DNA of 64,000 nucleotides from Microbacterium aoyamense (GCF_023155855.1 NZ_JAKNUT010000005.1:62001-126000); one strand, 5' to 3'. Counted from the first letter of the stretch, positions 8,308 through 17,210 are shown. A program made the numbers and translations. Notes: generated from the letters alone by a model not told the origin.

Positions 8308-9912
8308 ATGCCGCTGACGTCGCCGTCGTTCCCCGCTCCGCGCGCTCGCTCCGACTGGGACGCGTGGGGCACCGAGTCCGCCCGCCTCCCCGCCGCGGCG
8401 AAGGCGCTCATCGCGACGCTGCTGCCCGGCAAGGCGCATCCCGTCCCCCGCGTCGAGATCCCCATCCTCACGCCCAGCCGTCTCGACGACGCCGACCTCG
8501 CAGCCCTGCGCGCGGCGGTCGGCGCCGAGCACGTGACGTGCGACGATGCCGTGCGCGCGCTGCACCTCGGCGGCAAGAGCACGCCCGACCTTCTGCACCG
8601 ACGCTCGGCCGAGCCCCAGTCCGCCCCCGACGCGGTCGTGTCACCCGCGTCGCACGGCGACGTGCTCGCGGTCCTGCGCGTATGCGACGAGGCCGGGATC
8701 GCCGTCGTCCCGTTCGGCGGGGGCACATCGGTCGTCGGCGGTGTGGATCCGGACGCCGGAGCCCACAGAGCCGTCGTCGCGCTCGATCTCGTGCGCACGG
8801 CGGCGCTGCTCGACCTCGACGGCGCGTCGCTCCTCGCGACCTTCGGCGCCGGCACGACGGGCCCCCAGGCCGAGGAGCTCCTCGCCGCGCACGGGTACAC
8901 GCTGGGCCACTTCCCGCAGAGCTTCCTCTACGCCTCGCTCGGGGGCTTCGCCGCGACGCGCTCGAGCGGGCAGGCGTCGCGCGGCTACGGCCGGTTCGAC
9001 GACGTCGTGCACGCGCTGCGCGTCGCGACGCCGGTGGGCGAGCTCGACCTCGGCCGCGCCCCGGCGAGCGCCGCCGGCCCCGACCTGCGCCAGCTCTTCC
9101 TCGGCTCGGAGGGCGCGTTCGGCGTGCTCACCGAGGTCACCGTGCGCATCAAGCCCGTGCCCGCCGCGACGCAGTACGAGGCATGGACGTTCCCCGACTT
9201 CGCCGCGGGCGCCGCGGCCTTCCGCGACGCGACGCAACGCGGCATCCGCCCCACCGTCCTGCGCCTCAGCGACGAGACCGAGACGAAGGTCAACGCGACC
9301 CTCGGCGGCCACTTCACGCGGCTAAAGGGATGCCTCGCCATCGCGACCTTCGAGGGCACCGACGATGCCGAGGCCGGGGCGACACGGGCTGCGCTCGGCG
9401 CGGTGTTCGCACGGCATGGCACGCGCTCCCGCGGCGAGGACCCCGCCCGCTCATGGGAGCGCGGCCGCTACGCCTCACCCGCCCTGCGCGATACGCTCCT
9501 GGACTCCGGCATCCTCGCCGAAACGCTCGAGACCGCGACGACGTGGGCGCGGCTCGCCGAGCTCAAGGCCGCCGTGACATCGGCGCTGACCGACAGCCTC
9601 GCCGCCGACGGCACGAAGCCGATCGTGCTGTGCCACATCTCGCACGTCTATCCGGCCGGCGCCTCGCTCTATTTCACGGTCATCGCGACGTTGACGACCG
9701 ATCCCGAGGCGCAGTGGAGGAGGGCGAAGGATGCCGCGTCCCGCGCGATCGGCGATGCCGGCGGCACGATCACGCACCACCACGCCGTCGGGCGCGACCA
9801 CAAGCCGTTCCTCGAGGCCGAGATCGGGCCGCTCGGAATCGCCGTGCTGCGAGCCGTCAAGGCCGAGCTCGACCCCCGGGGCATCATGAACCCCGGCGCA
9901 CTGGTTCCGTAG
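8308..9912 (+). CDS. FAD-binding oxidase, alkyldihydroxyacetonephosphate synthase-like
   Basis: A vanillyl-alcohol-oxidase-fold flavoprotein (534 aa). The FAD_binding_4 loop PFGGGTSVVGGV sits near residues 135-146, YASLGGFAATRSSGQASRGYG follows (key part SLGGFAATRSSGQ), and the C-terminus has ITHHHAVGRDH near residue 490 plus PRGIMNPG. The His-rich element and overall layout match alkylglycerone-phosphate synthase, which swaps the acyl group of acyl-DHAP for a fatty alcohol in ether-lipid synthesis. Many actinobacterial homologues are of unproven function, so the activity is inferred. It starts on a likely leaderless mRNA, is followed 25 bp later by a lipid kinase gene, and diverges from TetR-glpD. 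Confidence 0.85.
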   Translation: MPLTSPSFPAPRARSDWDAWGTESARLPAAAKALIATLLPGKAHPVPRVEIPILTPSRLDDADLAALRAAVGAEHVTCDDAVRALHLGGKSTPDLLHRRSAEPQSAPDAVVSPASHGDVLAVLRVCDEAGIAVVPFGGGTSVVGGVDPDAGAHRAVVALDLVRTAALLDLDGASLLATFGAGTTGPQAEELLAAHGYTLGHFPQSFLYASLGGFAATRSSGQASRGYGRFDDVVHALRVATPVGELDLGRAPASAAGPDLRQLFLGSEGAFGVLTEVTVRIKPVPAATQYEAWTFPDFAAGAAAFRDATQRGIRPTVLRLSDETETKVNATLGGHFTRLKGCLAIATFEGTDDAEAGATRAALGAVFARHGTRSRGEDPARSWERGRYASPALRDTLLDSGILAETLETATTWARLAELKAAVTSALTDSLAADGTKPIVLCHISHVYPAGASLYFTVIATLTTDPEAQWRRAKDAASRAIGDAGGTITHHHAVGRDHKPFLEAEIGPLGIAVLRAVKAELDPRGIMNPGALVP

Positions 9913-9937
9913 TTCCTCCCGATAGGCTCACACCGCT

Positions 9938-10831
9938 GTGAACATCGCCCTCGTCGTCAACCCCGCCGCCCGCGCCGGCGCGCACACGCACGCCGCGACG
10001 CGCACGACCGAGCGATTGCGCGAGCTCGGCCACACGGTCACCGTCATCAGCGGCGGCAGCGCCGAGGAATCGTCCGAGCTCATCCGCACGGCCGTCGAAC
10101 TCGGCACGGACGCCCTGGTCGTCGCGGGCGGCGACGGCACGATCAACCTCGCCCTCCCCCACCTCGTAGGCACCGGCATCCCGCTCGGGATCGTGCCCGC
10201 CGGAACGGGCAACGACTTCGCGGCCCACCTCGGCATCCCCGAACTCGATCCCGCGACGGCGGCGGACGTCATCGCCGCCGGCAACGCGATCGACGTCGAT
10301 CTCGCGCGGGTGACCGACGACGGCGGCGCCGAGCGGCTGTATGCGACGGTGCTCGCGAGCGGGTTCGACTCGTACGTCAACGACCGCGCGAACCGCATGA
10401 CGTGGCCGCGGGGCGACATGCGCTACAACATCGCGATCCTCGTCGAGTTCCTCTTCCTCAAGGCGAGCCGGTACGCGATCGAGGTCGACGGCGAGCGCAT
10501 CGACGGCCCCTTCGTGATGGCGAGCGTCGGCAACACCCGTTCCTACGGCGGCCGCATCCCGATCTGTCCGAACGCCGACGCGTCCGACGGGCTGCTCGAC
10601 GTGACGGTCGTGCGTCCCGCAGGGCGCCTGAAGCTGCTGAAGCTGCTGCCGACGGTCTACAAGGGCACGCATGTGGAGCGCCCCGAGGTCGAGACCTATC
10701 GGGGCCGCAGCATCCGGCTCGATGCCACCGGCATCACCGCCTACGCCGACGGCGACCCGATAGCGGCCCTGCCGGTGACGGTCGACGTGGTGCCGGCGGC
10801 GCTGAAGGTGCTCGTACCGACGGGCGCCTGA
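9938..10831 (+). CDS. Diacylglycerol kinase-family lipid kinase
   Basis: A soluble DagK/YegS-type lipid kinase (297 aa). The nucleotide-binding motif GGDGT is at residues 64-68, followed by the GTGND element (IVPAGTGNDFA); both are hallmarks of the fold. The substrate may be diacylglycerol or another lipid alcohol; the sequence does not decide. It lies 25 bp behind the alkyl-DHAP-synthase-like gene and probably shares its transcript, although TAGGCT 9 nt before the GTG could act as its own -10. The context with glpD points to glycerolipid metabolism. Confidence 0.9.
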   Translation: MNIALVVNPAARAGAHTHAATRTTERLRELGHTVTVISGGSAEESSELIRTAVELGTDALVVAGGDGTINLALPHLVGTGIPLGIVPAGTGNDFAAHLGIPELDPATAADVIAAGNAIDVDLARVTDDGGAERLYATVLASGFDSYVNDRANRMTWPRGDMRYNIAILVEFLFLKASRYAIEVDGERIDGPFVMASVGNTRSYGGRIPICPNADASDGLLDVTVVRPAGRLKLLKLLPTVYKGTHVERPEVETYRGRSIRLDATGITAYADGDPIAALPVTVDVVPAALKVLVPTGA

Positions 10832-10925
10832 AGGTCGAGCGGCTGTGTGATCGACGCGGACTCGTGCTGACAAGTCTTCGAGGGTCCGATCGGTCCAGCG
10901 ATGGCGAGGAAAGGTCCATTGGTCG

Positions 10926-11163
10926 GCAGTGATACACCGTCGTCACGTAGGCGACTCGATCACCGTTGGCGATGGTCGACCACGAGGGAATCGCCTCCGT
11001 ACGCGCACACGATCGAGACGATCCGGATGCCAGCGCCGAGATCTTCACGAACCTCTGTGTGCGCAGCGTCGGCCGGTTGCTCACCGGGCTCGATCGCGCC
11101 GCCGACGAACCGCCAGTCGACCCGCCGAGCGAGCAAAAAGCGCCGGCCAACCGAAATCACCAC
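10926..11163 (-). pseudogene. Nudix hydrolase remnant, frameshifted
   Basis: From 11163 downward one frame reads a clear Nudix box, GGAIEPGEQPADAAHTEVRE then DLGAGI (G-x5-E-x7-REVREDLG), followed by VCAYGGDSLVVDH and a stop. In the next frame the expected continuation appears, NGDRVAYVTTVYHCR, a typical Nudix strand, starting at about 10967. One extra base near 10970-10978 explains the switch. After VYHCR the homology fades, and an N-terminal domain is also missing, so the gene is broken and shortened. It lies directly upstream of the DUF222-HNH gene. The rest of the 391-bp gap (10832-10925 and 11164-11222) shows nothing I can name. Confidence 0.7.
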
Positions 11164-11222
11164 CGTCCGGCAGCGGTGCGTAGTTGTGTTCGAATGTCGG
11201 GGGTGGGTGGGATGCTGGAGGT

Positions 11223-12464
11223 ATGGATCTTCTCACCCCTGACGAGGCGGCGGTGCTCGACGGTGTCGTGACGGCGTTGGTCGAGGCGCGTCGGGGGATC
11301 GCGGCGTTCCAGGCGTTGGAGGCGAGTCTGCTGGCGTCTGCGATGGCGCTGGGTGTCTCGCGTGCGGACGGGTCGCGGGGTGACGGCGACATGCCGGTGC
11401 GTGAGATCGCGGCCGAGATCGCGGCGGCGTTGCGGGTGTCCGATCGCACCGTCGAGCGTCGGCTGGTCGAAGCACAGCGCCTCGCGACGCGTTTTCCGGC
11501 GACGCTCATCGCGTTGACCGACGGGCGCGTTTCGCGGGCGCATGTCGATGTGATCGTCGCGGCGGGGGAGCGGATCGAGGATGCCGGGGCGCGGGCGGTC
11601 TTCGAGCAGGCAGTGCTCGTGGTCGCCGAGCGCGAGAGTGCGAGCCGACTCCGGCCGGTTGCGCTCCTGCTGGCCGAGCGGGTGATGCCGACCACCCTGA
11701 CCGAGCGGCACGAGAGTGCGCGGGAGGAGCGCCGGGTCGAGGTGCAGGATCTCGACGACGGCATGGCGCAGCTGCTCGCGGTCCTGCCCGCGGCGCTCGC
11801 GCACGGGATCCGCGCCCGACTGTCCGCGATGGCGACCGCGGTGAAGGATGCCGATCCGGCCGAGTCCCGCTCGCATGATCAGCTCCGCGCCGATCTGCTG
11901 TCCGATCTGCTGTTGGCGGGTGAGCCTTCCGGTCACGACGCCGACGGGCAGCTGGGTGCGATCCGCGCCGAGGTGCACGTCACCGTCCCCGTCCTCTCGC
12001 TCGCAGGAGTCGACAGTGCCCCGGCGGTGATCGAGGGGTCCGCGCCGATCGACCCCGACACCGCCCGAGTGCTGTGCGCCGGCGCCCCAGGCTGGGAGCG
12101 GGTCCTCACGCATCCCGTCACCGGCACAGTCCTCGCTGTCGACCGGTACCGGCCGTCAGCCGACCTGCGGCGCACGCTGAGAGCACGCGATCAGCGGTGC
12201 CGATTCCCCGGCTGCCGCGTCACGGCCGCGCACTGCGACATCGACCACGTCCACGACCACGCCCACGGCGGAGCGACCGCGCACGACAACCTCGCCCACG
12301 TCTGCCGACGACACCACACGCTCAAACACCACTCCGCCTGGACCGTCACCCTCACCGCCGACCGCACCATGACATGGCGAAGCCCGACCGGACGCGAATA
12401 CCCCGAATCACCCGCCCCACCCGGCATCGCATTCACCACCGACGGCGACCCACCCCCGTTCTGA
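11223..12464 (+). CDS. DUF222 / HNH endonuclease domain protein (13E12-repeat type)
   Basis: A protein of 413 aa with an N-terminal helical DUF222 domain and a C-terminal HNH nuclease domain at about residues 325-385. The HNH part shows the zinc pair CRFPGC, the DIDHVHDH core and HVCRRHHTLKHH. Such genes are scattered in several copies through actinobacterial genomes and resemble the mycobacterial 13E12 repeats; their role is not established, though a mobile or defence role is often suspected. I chose the ATG at 11223; GGAGGT directly abuts it, which is too close for a good ribosome binding site, and an in-frame TTG lies at 11184. The broken Nudix gene beside it fits a recombination-prone spot. 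Confidence 0.9.
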   Translation: MDLLTPDEAAVLDGVVTALVEARRGIAAFQALEASLLASAMALGVSRADGSRGDGDMPVREIAAEIAAALRVSDRTVERRLVEAQRLATRFPATLIALTDGRVSRAHVDVIVAAGERIEDAGARAVFEQAVLVVAERESASRLRPVALLLAERVMPTTLTERHESAREERRVEVQDLDDGMAQLLAVLPAALAHGIRARLSAMATAVKDADPAESRSHDQLRADLLSDLLLAGEPSGHDADGQLGAIRAEVHVTVPVLSLAGVDSAPAVIEGSAPIDPDTARVLCAGAPGWERVLTHPVTGTVLAVDRYRPSADLRRTLRARDQRCRFPGCRVTAAHCDIDHVHDHAHGGATAHDNLAHVCRRHHTLKHHSAWTVTLTADRTMTWRSPTGREYPESPAPPGIAFTTDGDPPPF

Positions 12465-12660
12465 CAACATTCCGCGCGCACGCGGCCGATCGCAGAAGTG
12501 CCGGCGGCAACGAGCATCGAGTCGTTTGGGTGCGATCAAACAGCGCCCCCAGCGCCCCGGCGATCGAGTAGCGCGCGCAACGCGCGAATCGAGATCACGG
12601 GCTCGAGCGACCAGGAACCCGGATCGCAACGGCCGGTGCGTCGCGTTGCGTGCCGTCGGT

Positions 12661-12903
12661 CTAGTGCGTGGCCTGGACGGCGCGCAGTTGAGCGAGCACC
12701 TGGTCGCGGAGCTCTTCGGGAGCGGTCTCCTTGCACGCGCGCGCGACGACCTCGGTCAGGGTCGTCGCCACGAGGGCCTCCTGAGCGCAGTCCGGGCACG
12801 ACGCCAGGTGCTCCTTGATGTCGGAGTGCTGGGTCTTGCAGACCTCGTTGCGCAGGTATTCCTCGAGGTCCCGCTTCGCCTTGTCGCAGCCGCAGTCGGT
12901 CAT
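12661..12903 (-). CDS. rsrA: Zinc-containing anti-sigma factor RsrA (mycothiol system)
   Basis: An 80-residue redox-sensing anti-sigma factor that holds SigR inactive until thiol oxidation expels its zinc. The zinc ligands are visible as C6, H32, C36 and C39 (motif HLASCPDC), with the same 26-residue spacing between first cysteine and histidine as Streptomyces RsrA. The start ATG overlaps the sigR stop by four bases, so the pair is translationally coupled. About 195 bp between this gene and the DUF222-HNH stop (12465-12660) hold no feature I recognise. Confidence 0.95.
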   Translation of the reverse strand: MTDCGCDKAKRDLEEYLRNEVCKTQHSDIKEHLASCPDCAQEALVATTLTEVVARACKETAPEELRDQVLAQLRAVQATH

Positions 12904-13499
12904 TTCTTCGCTCCCGTCGCGGCCACGTCGATGCCGCGCTCCTTCGCATAGTCGGCCAGCAGTTCACGGAGCATTCGCCTGCCACGGTGCAGACGGCTCA
13001 TGACCGTGCCGATGGGGGTTTTCATGATGTCGGCGATCTCCTGGTAGGCGAAGCCCTCGACGTCCGCGAGGTACACCGCCAACCGGAAGTCCTCCGGGAT
13101 CGCCTGCAGCGCGTCTTTGACGACGGATGCCGGCATGTGGTCGATCGCTTCGGCCTCGGCCGAGCGGCTCGTCGTCGCCGTCGTCGATTCCGCGCCGCCG
13201 AGCTGCCAGTCCTCGAGCTCATCGATCGTGCCCTGGTACGGCTCGCGCTGCTTCTTGCGATACGTATTGATGTACGTGTTCGTCAGAATGCGGTACAGCC
13301 ACGCCTTGAGGTTCGTGCCCTGCGTGAAGGTGCGCCACGACGCGAACGCCTTGACGAACGTCTCCTGCACGAGGTCCGCAGCGTCGGCGGGGTTGCGGGT
13401 CATGCGCATGGCCGCGGCGTACAGCTGATCCATGAAGGGCAGTGCCTGCTCTTCGAACTGCGCGCTCGCGTCCTGCGTCTGTTCTGCCTGATCGGTCAT
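12900..13499 (-). CDS. sigR: RNA polymerase ECF sigma factor SigR (SigH type)
   Basis: A group IV sigma factor of 199 aa for thiol-oxidative and heat stress. Region 2 has [33 protein letters not shown] and [20 protein letters not shown]; region 4 has [20 protein letters not shown] and [21 protein letters not shown] place the main start at the ATG 13499 (MTDQAEQ), which has TAGACT 8 nt upstream and no ribosome binding site. An in-frame GTG at 13589 preceded by GAAAGG would add 30 residues and may be a second start, as with the SigR' isoform in Streptomyces. It diverges from aroA. I did not find a convincing SigR-type GGAAT-N18-GTT promoter upstream. Confidence 0.93.
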   Translation of the reverse strand: MTDQAEQTQDASAQFEEQALPFMDQLYAAAMRMTRNPADAADLVQETFVKAFASWRTFTQGTNLKAWLYRILTNTYINTYRKKQREPYQGTIDELEDWQLGGAESTTATTSRSAEAEAIDHMPASVVKDALQAIPEDFRLAVYLADVEGFAYQEIADIMKTPIGTVMSRLHRGRRMLRELLADYAKERGIDVAATGAKK

Positions 13500-13663
13500 C
13501 GCGGCCAAGTCTACGGCGGACGCCTGCCAGAGCCCTTCGAGGTCGTCGACGGATGCCGGCGGCGGCGTTCGATCGAGGATCGCGGTCACAATGCCCTTTC
13601 GAGTGGTAACGGTCGGTGTCGATTCCGCGGCCCGGAGGAAGCGGTTCAGTAGGGTAGAACCCG

Positions 13664-15025
13664 ATGACAGCCGACGGGTATTCCCCCACTCCCGCACCGC
13701 GTCCGCGCGGCGCCTGGCGCGCGCCCATGGCCGCAGGACCCCTCGCGGCGACGGTGACCGTGCCGGGCTCGAAATCCTTGACCAATCGCGAGCTGATCCT
13801 CGCGGCGCTGGCCGACGGACCGAGCACGCTCACCTCTCCCCTGCACTCCGACGACTCGGCGCGGATGGTCGAGGCTCTTCGGGCGCTGGGCGTGGGCATC
13901 GAGTCCGTCTCGGGCGACGGTCCATTCGGCGACGACCTCGTCGTGACGCCGACCTGGCCGTTCACGGGCGGCTCGACGGTCGACTCGGGTCAGGCCGGCA
14001 CCGTCATGCGGTTCGCGGCCCCTCTCGGCGGCTTCGCGAAGGGCGATGTGACGCTCACGGCGCACGAGAGCGCACTGCACCGCCCGATGGGCGCCATGAT
14101 CAAGACGCTGCGCGACGTCGGGGTGGACATCGACGACGGCGGCCACTGGGCGCTTCCGTTCACGGTGCGCGGCCACGGGCACGTGCGCGGCGGCGAGGTG
14201 TCGATCGATGCGAGCGCGTCGAGCCAGTTCGTCTCGGGACTGCTGCTGGCCGCACCGCGATTCGACGTCGGTCTGCACCTGCACCACGTCGGCGAGCGTC
14301 TGCCCAGCATCCCGCACATCGACATGACGGTCGAGTCGCTCGCGCACCGCGGTGTGCACGTCGAGCGCCCGGCACCCGACGAATGGATCGTCCCCGCCGG
14401 AGCCATCCGCGGCAAGGACGTCGCGATCGAGCCCGACCTCTCCAACGCCGCGCCGTTCCTCGCGGCCGCGATGATCGCCGGCGGGTCGGTCGGCGTCACC
14501 GGCTGGCCCGCGCATTCGACCCAGCCCGGACACATGCTCGCCGACATCCTCTCGGTGATGGGCGCCCGCACGGCGCGACGGGGCGGTGTCCTCACCGTGT
14601 CGGCGGGATCCGGCATCCAGGGCGTCGATCTCGACCTCTCGGCCGCCGGCGAGCTCACGCCCACGATCTTCGCGCTCGCCGCCTTCGCCGATGCGCCCAC
14701 GACGCTCTACGGCATCGGGCACATCCGCGGCCATGAGACCGACCGCATCGCCGCCCTCATCGGCAACCTCCGCGCGCTCGGCGGTGAGGCCGAAGAGCTC
14801 GAGGACGGCATCCGCATCGTTCCGCGTCCGCTCCACGGCGGGGTGTGGCGCGCGCACCACGACCACCGGCTCGCCACGACGGGAGCCATGATCGGGCTCG
14901 CCGTCCCCGGCGTCGAGGTCGACGACATCGGCACGACCGCCAAGACGATGCCGCAGTTCCCCGAGCTGTGGGCGGGGATGCTCGCGGGTGTCGGCGTCGA
15001 TGCGGGGGCGATGCAGGCATCGTGA
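13664..15025 (+). CDS. aroA: 3-phosphoshikimate 1-carboxyvinyltransferase (EPSP synthase)
   Basis: The sixth step of the shikimate pathway, joining shikimate 3-phosphate and phosphoenolpyruvate. The protein has 453 aa. Family motifs present are [19 protein letters not shown] near the N-terminus, [11 protein letters not shown] (the LGNAGTATR-type loop) and [19 protein letters not shown] with [17 protein letters not shown] near the C-terminus. The start ATG at 13664 has TAGGGT 8 nt upstream. The stop TGA overlaps the rsgA GTG (GTGA), so aroA and rsgA form a coupled pair, an order also known from mycobacteria. It diverges from sigR over 164 bp. Confidence 0.96.
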   Translation: MTADGYSPTPAPRPRGAWRAPMAAGPLAATVTVPGSKSLTNRELILAALADGPSTLTSPLHSDDSARMVEALRALGVGIESVSGDGPFGDDLVVTPTWPFTGGSTVDSGQAGTVMRFAAPLGGFAKGDVTLTAHESALHRPMGAMIKTLRDVGVDIDDGGHWALPFTVRGHGHVRGGEVSIDASASSQFVSGLLLAAPRFDVGLHLHHVGERLPSIPHIDMTVESLAHRGVHVERPAPDEWIVPAGAIRGKDVAIEPDLSNAAPFLAAAMIAGGSVGVTGWPAHSTQPGHMLADILSVMGARTARRGGVLTVSAGSGIQGVDLDLSAAGELTPTIFALAAFADAPTTLYGIGHIRGHETDRIAALIGNLRALGGEAEELEDGIRIVPRPLHGGVWRAHHDHRLATTGAMIGLAVPGVEVDDIGTTAKTMPQFPELWAGMLAGVGVDAGAMQAS

Positions 15026-16101
15026 GCTGGCTCGATCAGGGCGAGGACGACGACGAGGACGACTTCGACGAAGCCGACATCCGCGTCCGCCCCAACCCGA
15101 AGGCCAACCGTCCCCGCACGAAGCGTCGACCCGCGCACGCCGACGCCGAGATCGCGCGAGTGCTCGGCGTCGATCGCGGGCGCTACACGGTCCTCGTCGA
15201 CGAGGATCGTCCCGACGAGCGCACGATCCTCGCCGTCCGGGCGCGGGAGCTGCGCAAGACACCGATCGTCACGGGTGACCGGGCCCGCGTCGTCGGGGAC
15301 CGCTCGGGCGACGAGGGAACCCTCGCGCGCATCGTCGGGATCGAGGAGCGCACGTCCCTGCTGCGGCGGAGCGCGGACGACACGGACCAGGTCGAGCGCA
15401 TCATCGTCGCCAACGCCGACCAGATGCTCGTCGTCGTCGCCGCGGCCGACCCCGAGCCCCGTGAGCGGCTCGTGGACCGCTACCTCGTCGCGGCGCTGGA
15501 CGCCGGCATCCGTCCCCTGCTCGTGGTGACGAAGACCGACCTCGCCGACCCGTCGGAGTTCCTCTCGCACTTCGACGGGCTCGATCTCGAGGTCTTCACG
15601 AGCGCGCAGGACGAGATGCCGCTCGAGCGCGTCGGCGCAGCGCTCGTCGGCCATTCGACCGTCTTCGTCGGGCACTCCGGTGTCGGCAAGTCGACCCTCG
15701 TGAACGCGCTGGTGCCCGACGCGAAGCGCGCGACGGGACACGTCAACGTCGTCACCGGCCGCGGTCGGCACACGTCGAGCTCGACCGTTTCTCTGCGCTA
15801 CCGCGGCGAGGGCGGGTCGGGCTGGGTCATCGACACCCCGGGCGTGCGGTCGTTCGGCCTCGGCCACGTCGATACGGCCAACATCCTCAAGGCCTTCACC
15901 GACCTCGCCGTCATCGCCGAGGAATGCCCCCGCGGCTGCACGCACCTGCCCGACGCGCCCGACTGCGCGCTCAACGAAGCGCTCGCCGAGGGCCGCCTCG
16001 GGCCCAACGGCGCCGGGCGACTCGACTCCCTTCAGCGCCTGCTGGAGACCTTCGGCGAGAAGTTCGGTCACAGGCCTGACTATCGTGGAGGGTGTGACTG
16101 A
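15022..16101 (+). CDS. rsgA: Ribosome small-subunit-dependent GTPase A
   Basis: A circularly permuted GTPase (359 aa) that checks late 30S maturation. An acidic N-terminal segment (GEDDDEDDFDEADIRV) is followed by an OB fold, then motif order G4 (VTKTDL), G1 P-loop (GHSGVGKST) and G3 (DTPGVRSFGL), and a C-terminal zinc site ECPRGCTHLPDAPDC. The GTG start overlaps the aroA stop in GTGA. Actinobacterial members are often sufficiently divergent to be labelled only RsgA-like, but all permuted motifs are intact here. The bcp gene begins inside its last codons. Confidence 0.93.
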   Translation: MSWLDQGEDDDEDDFDEADIRVRPNPKANRPRTKRRPAHADAEIARVLGVDRGRYTVLVDEDRPDERTILAVRARELRKTPIVTGDRARVVGDRSGDEGTLARIVGIEERTSLLRRSADDTDQVERIIVANADQMLVVVAAADPEPRERLVDRYLVAALDAGIRPLLVVTKTDLADPSEFLSHFDGLDLEVFTSAQDEMPLERVGAALVGHSTVFVGHSGVGKSTLVNALVPDAKRATGHVNVVTGRGRHTSSSTVSLRYRGEGGSGWVIDTPGVRSFGLGHVDTANILKAFTDLAVIAEECPRGCTHLPDAPDCALNEALAEGRLGPNGAGRLDSLQRLLETFGEKFGHRPDYRGGCD

Positions 16102-16561
16102 ACGCCTCGAACCCGGTGACCTCGCCCCCGCCTTCACGCTCGTCGACCAGGACGAGCGTCCCGTCTCGCTCGAGAGCCTGCGGGGTGGCCCCGTCATCCT
16201 CTTCTTCTATCCCGAAGCCATGACGCCGGGTTGCACGAAAGAGGCGTGCGACTTCCGTGACAGCCTGGCTCCCCTGCAGGCCGCGGGCTACACGGTCCTC
16301 GGCATCTCGCGCGACGCCCCCGAGAAGCTCCGCCGCTTCCGCGAGCGCGACGGCCTGGACTACGACCTCCTCTCCGATCCCGACCACGCGGTGCACGAGG
16401 CGTACGGCGTCTGGGGCGACAAGCTCAACTACGGCAAGGTCGTGCAGGGCGTCATCCGCTCGACGTTCGTCCTGGACGCCGAGGGCCGCGTGACGCAGGC
16501 GCTCTACAACATCAAGGCGACAGGCCACGTCGCCCGACTGCGGACGCTGCTGGGCGTCTAG
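16094..16561 (+). CDS. bcp: Peroxiredoxin, BCP/PrxQ type
   Basis: A thioredoxin-dependent peroxidase (155 aa) reducing hydrogen and organic peroxides. The peroxidatic cysteine is C47 and the resolving cysteine C52 in PGCTKEACDFRDS, the atypical 2-Cys arrangement of BCP. FYPEAMTPGC replaces the usual FYPKDDTPGC, a mild divergence before the active site. The GTG at 16094 has TATCGT 7 nt upstream; a GTG at 16085 would add three residues. It overlaps the end of rsgA and shares its last four bases with the convergent membrane-protein gene. Confidence 0.92.
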   Translation: MTERLEPGDLAPAFTLVDQDERPVSLESLRGGPVILFFYPEAMTPGCTKEACDFRDSLAPLQAAGYTVLGISRDAPEKLRRFRERDGLDYDLLSDPDHAVHEAYGVWGDKLNYGKVVQGVIRSTFVLDAEGRVTQALYNIKATGHVARLRTLLGV

Positions 16562-16962
16562 GAGGGCTCGTCCGCGGAGCGGATGGATGCCTCGCGCCCC
16601 GCGTCGCGCGCGTCGAGCACGAGCAGCACGAGCGCGATGACGGCGGGGATCGCGATCTCCACCCCCAGGATGGGGTGCGCGTAGGCCCCTGTCGTGGCTC
16701 CGATCGCGACCGCGAGGATGAGCGCCTGGGTCACGATGCCGCCCGAGCGCCCCCACGAGCGCCCGCGCAGGAGCGCGAAGGCGAACGCGATCACGATCAC
16801 GGCGCCGACGGCGGTGAGGACGATGAGCGCGAGGGCGCTGTCGATCGCGACGGTATCGCCGGCGACGACGGCTGCGACCTGCCAGATCGTGAGCGCGACG
16901 AGCGCGACGCCCTCGAGCCCGACGATCAGCGCGGCGAGCGCGCGGACGACCTTTGTTCGCAT
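16558..16962 (-). CDS. Small four-helix membrane protein, function unknown
   Basis: A 134-aa protein with four predicted transmembrane segments (about residues 6-28, 41-63, 72-94 and 98-117) and short polar ends; the last helix is followed by DARDAGREASIRSADEPS. I recognise no catalytic motif. Similar small integral membrane proteins are common in Actinobacteria without assigned role. It converges on bcp with a 4-bp overlap and diverges from whiB1 over 248 bp. Confidence 0.75.
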   Translation of the reverse strand: MRTKVVRALAALIVGLEGVALVALTIWQVAAVVAGDTVAIDSALALIVLTAVGAVIVIAFAFALLRGRSWGRSGGIVTQALILAVAIGATTGAYAHPILGVEIAIPAVIALVLLVLDARDAGREASIRSADEPS

Positions 16963-17013
16963 TCCTCAGAATCCTTCGTTCGATGCGCCGCCGATTGTGC
17001 GAACCCTCCAGCA

Positions 17014-17031
17014 CTGTGAGGCAATGCACAG
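17014..17031. promoter_or_regulatory. CRP-like binding site upstream of whiB1
   Basis: The 18-bp sequence CTGTGAGGCAATGCACAG has perfect CTGTG/CACAG half-sites around an 8-bp centre and differs from the CRP consensus CTGTGA-N6-TCACAG at one position. It lies about 180 bp upstream of whiB1. In M. tuberculosis whiB1 is controlled by the cAMP receptor protein, so the location makes sense; binding here is inferred. Confidence 0.5.
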
Positions 17032-17061
17032 CAAGATGCACAGAAACGGCCCGTTCATCTC

Positions 17062-17090
17062 TTGATCGCACCCATGTGCTATGGGACGAT
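17062..17090 (+). promoter_or_regulatory. Candidate whiB1 promoter
   Basis: TTGATC (17062-17067) and GACGAT (17085-17090) are 17 bp apart, a vegetative-type layout with a weak -10. The predicted transcript would have a leader of about 115 nt before the whiB1 ATG. It is downstream of the CRP-like site. Confidence 0.35.
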
Positions 17091-17210
17091 AGATGAAGCC
17101 GTGTGCTCCCACAGCGACGTGGGGCGAGCGATCCGCTCGCACTCCCACAGGGTACCCGACCCGAATCGGGCGCCCCCGCAAACCGACATCCCGCAACAAG
17201 GAGCACCACC

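Noticed and set aside
13589..13680. Possible SigR-dependent promoter (GGAAT) upstream of sigR
   Set aside because: GGAAT is present on the minus strand but the nearest GTT is only 11 bp downstream, not about 18; the spacing does not fit the consensus.
14707..16197. Long open frames antisense to aroA/rsgA and similar ones opposite most genes
   Set aside because: They are Arg/Gly/Val/Asp-rich, lack ribosome binding sites and homology, and mirror real genes; this is expected at this GC content.
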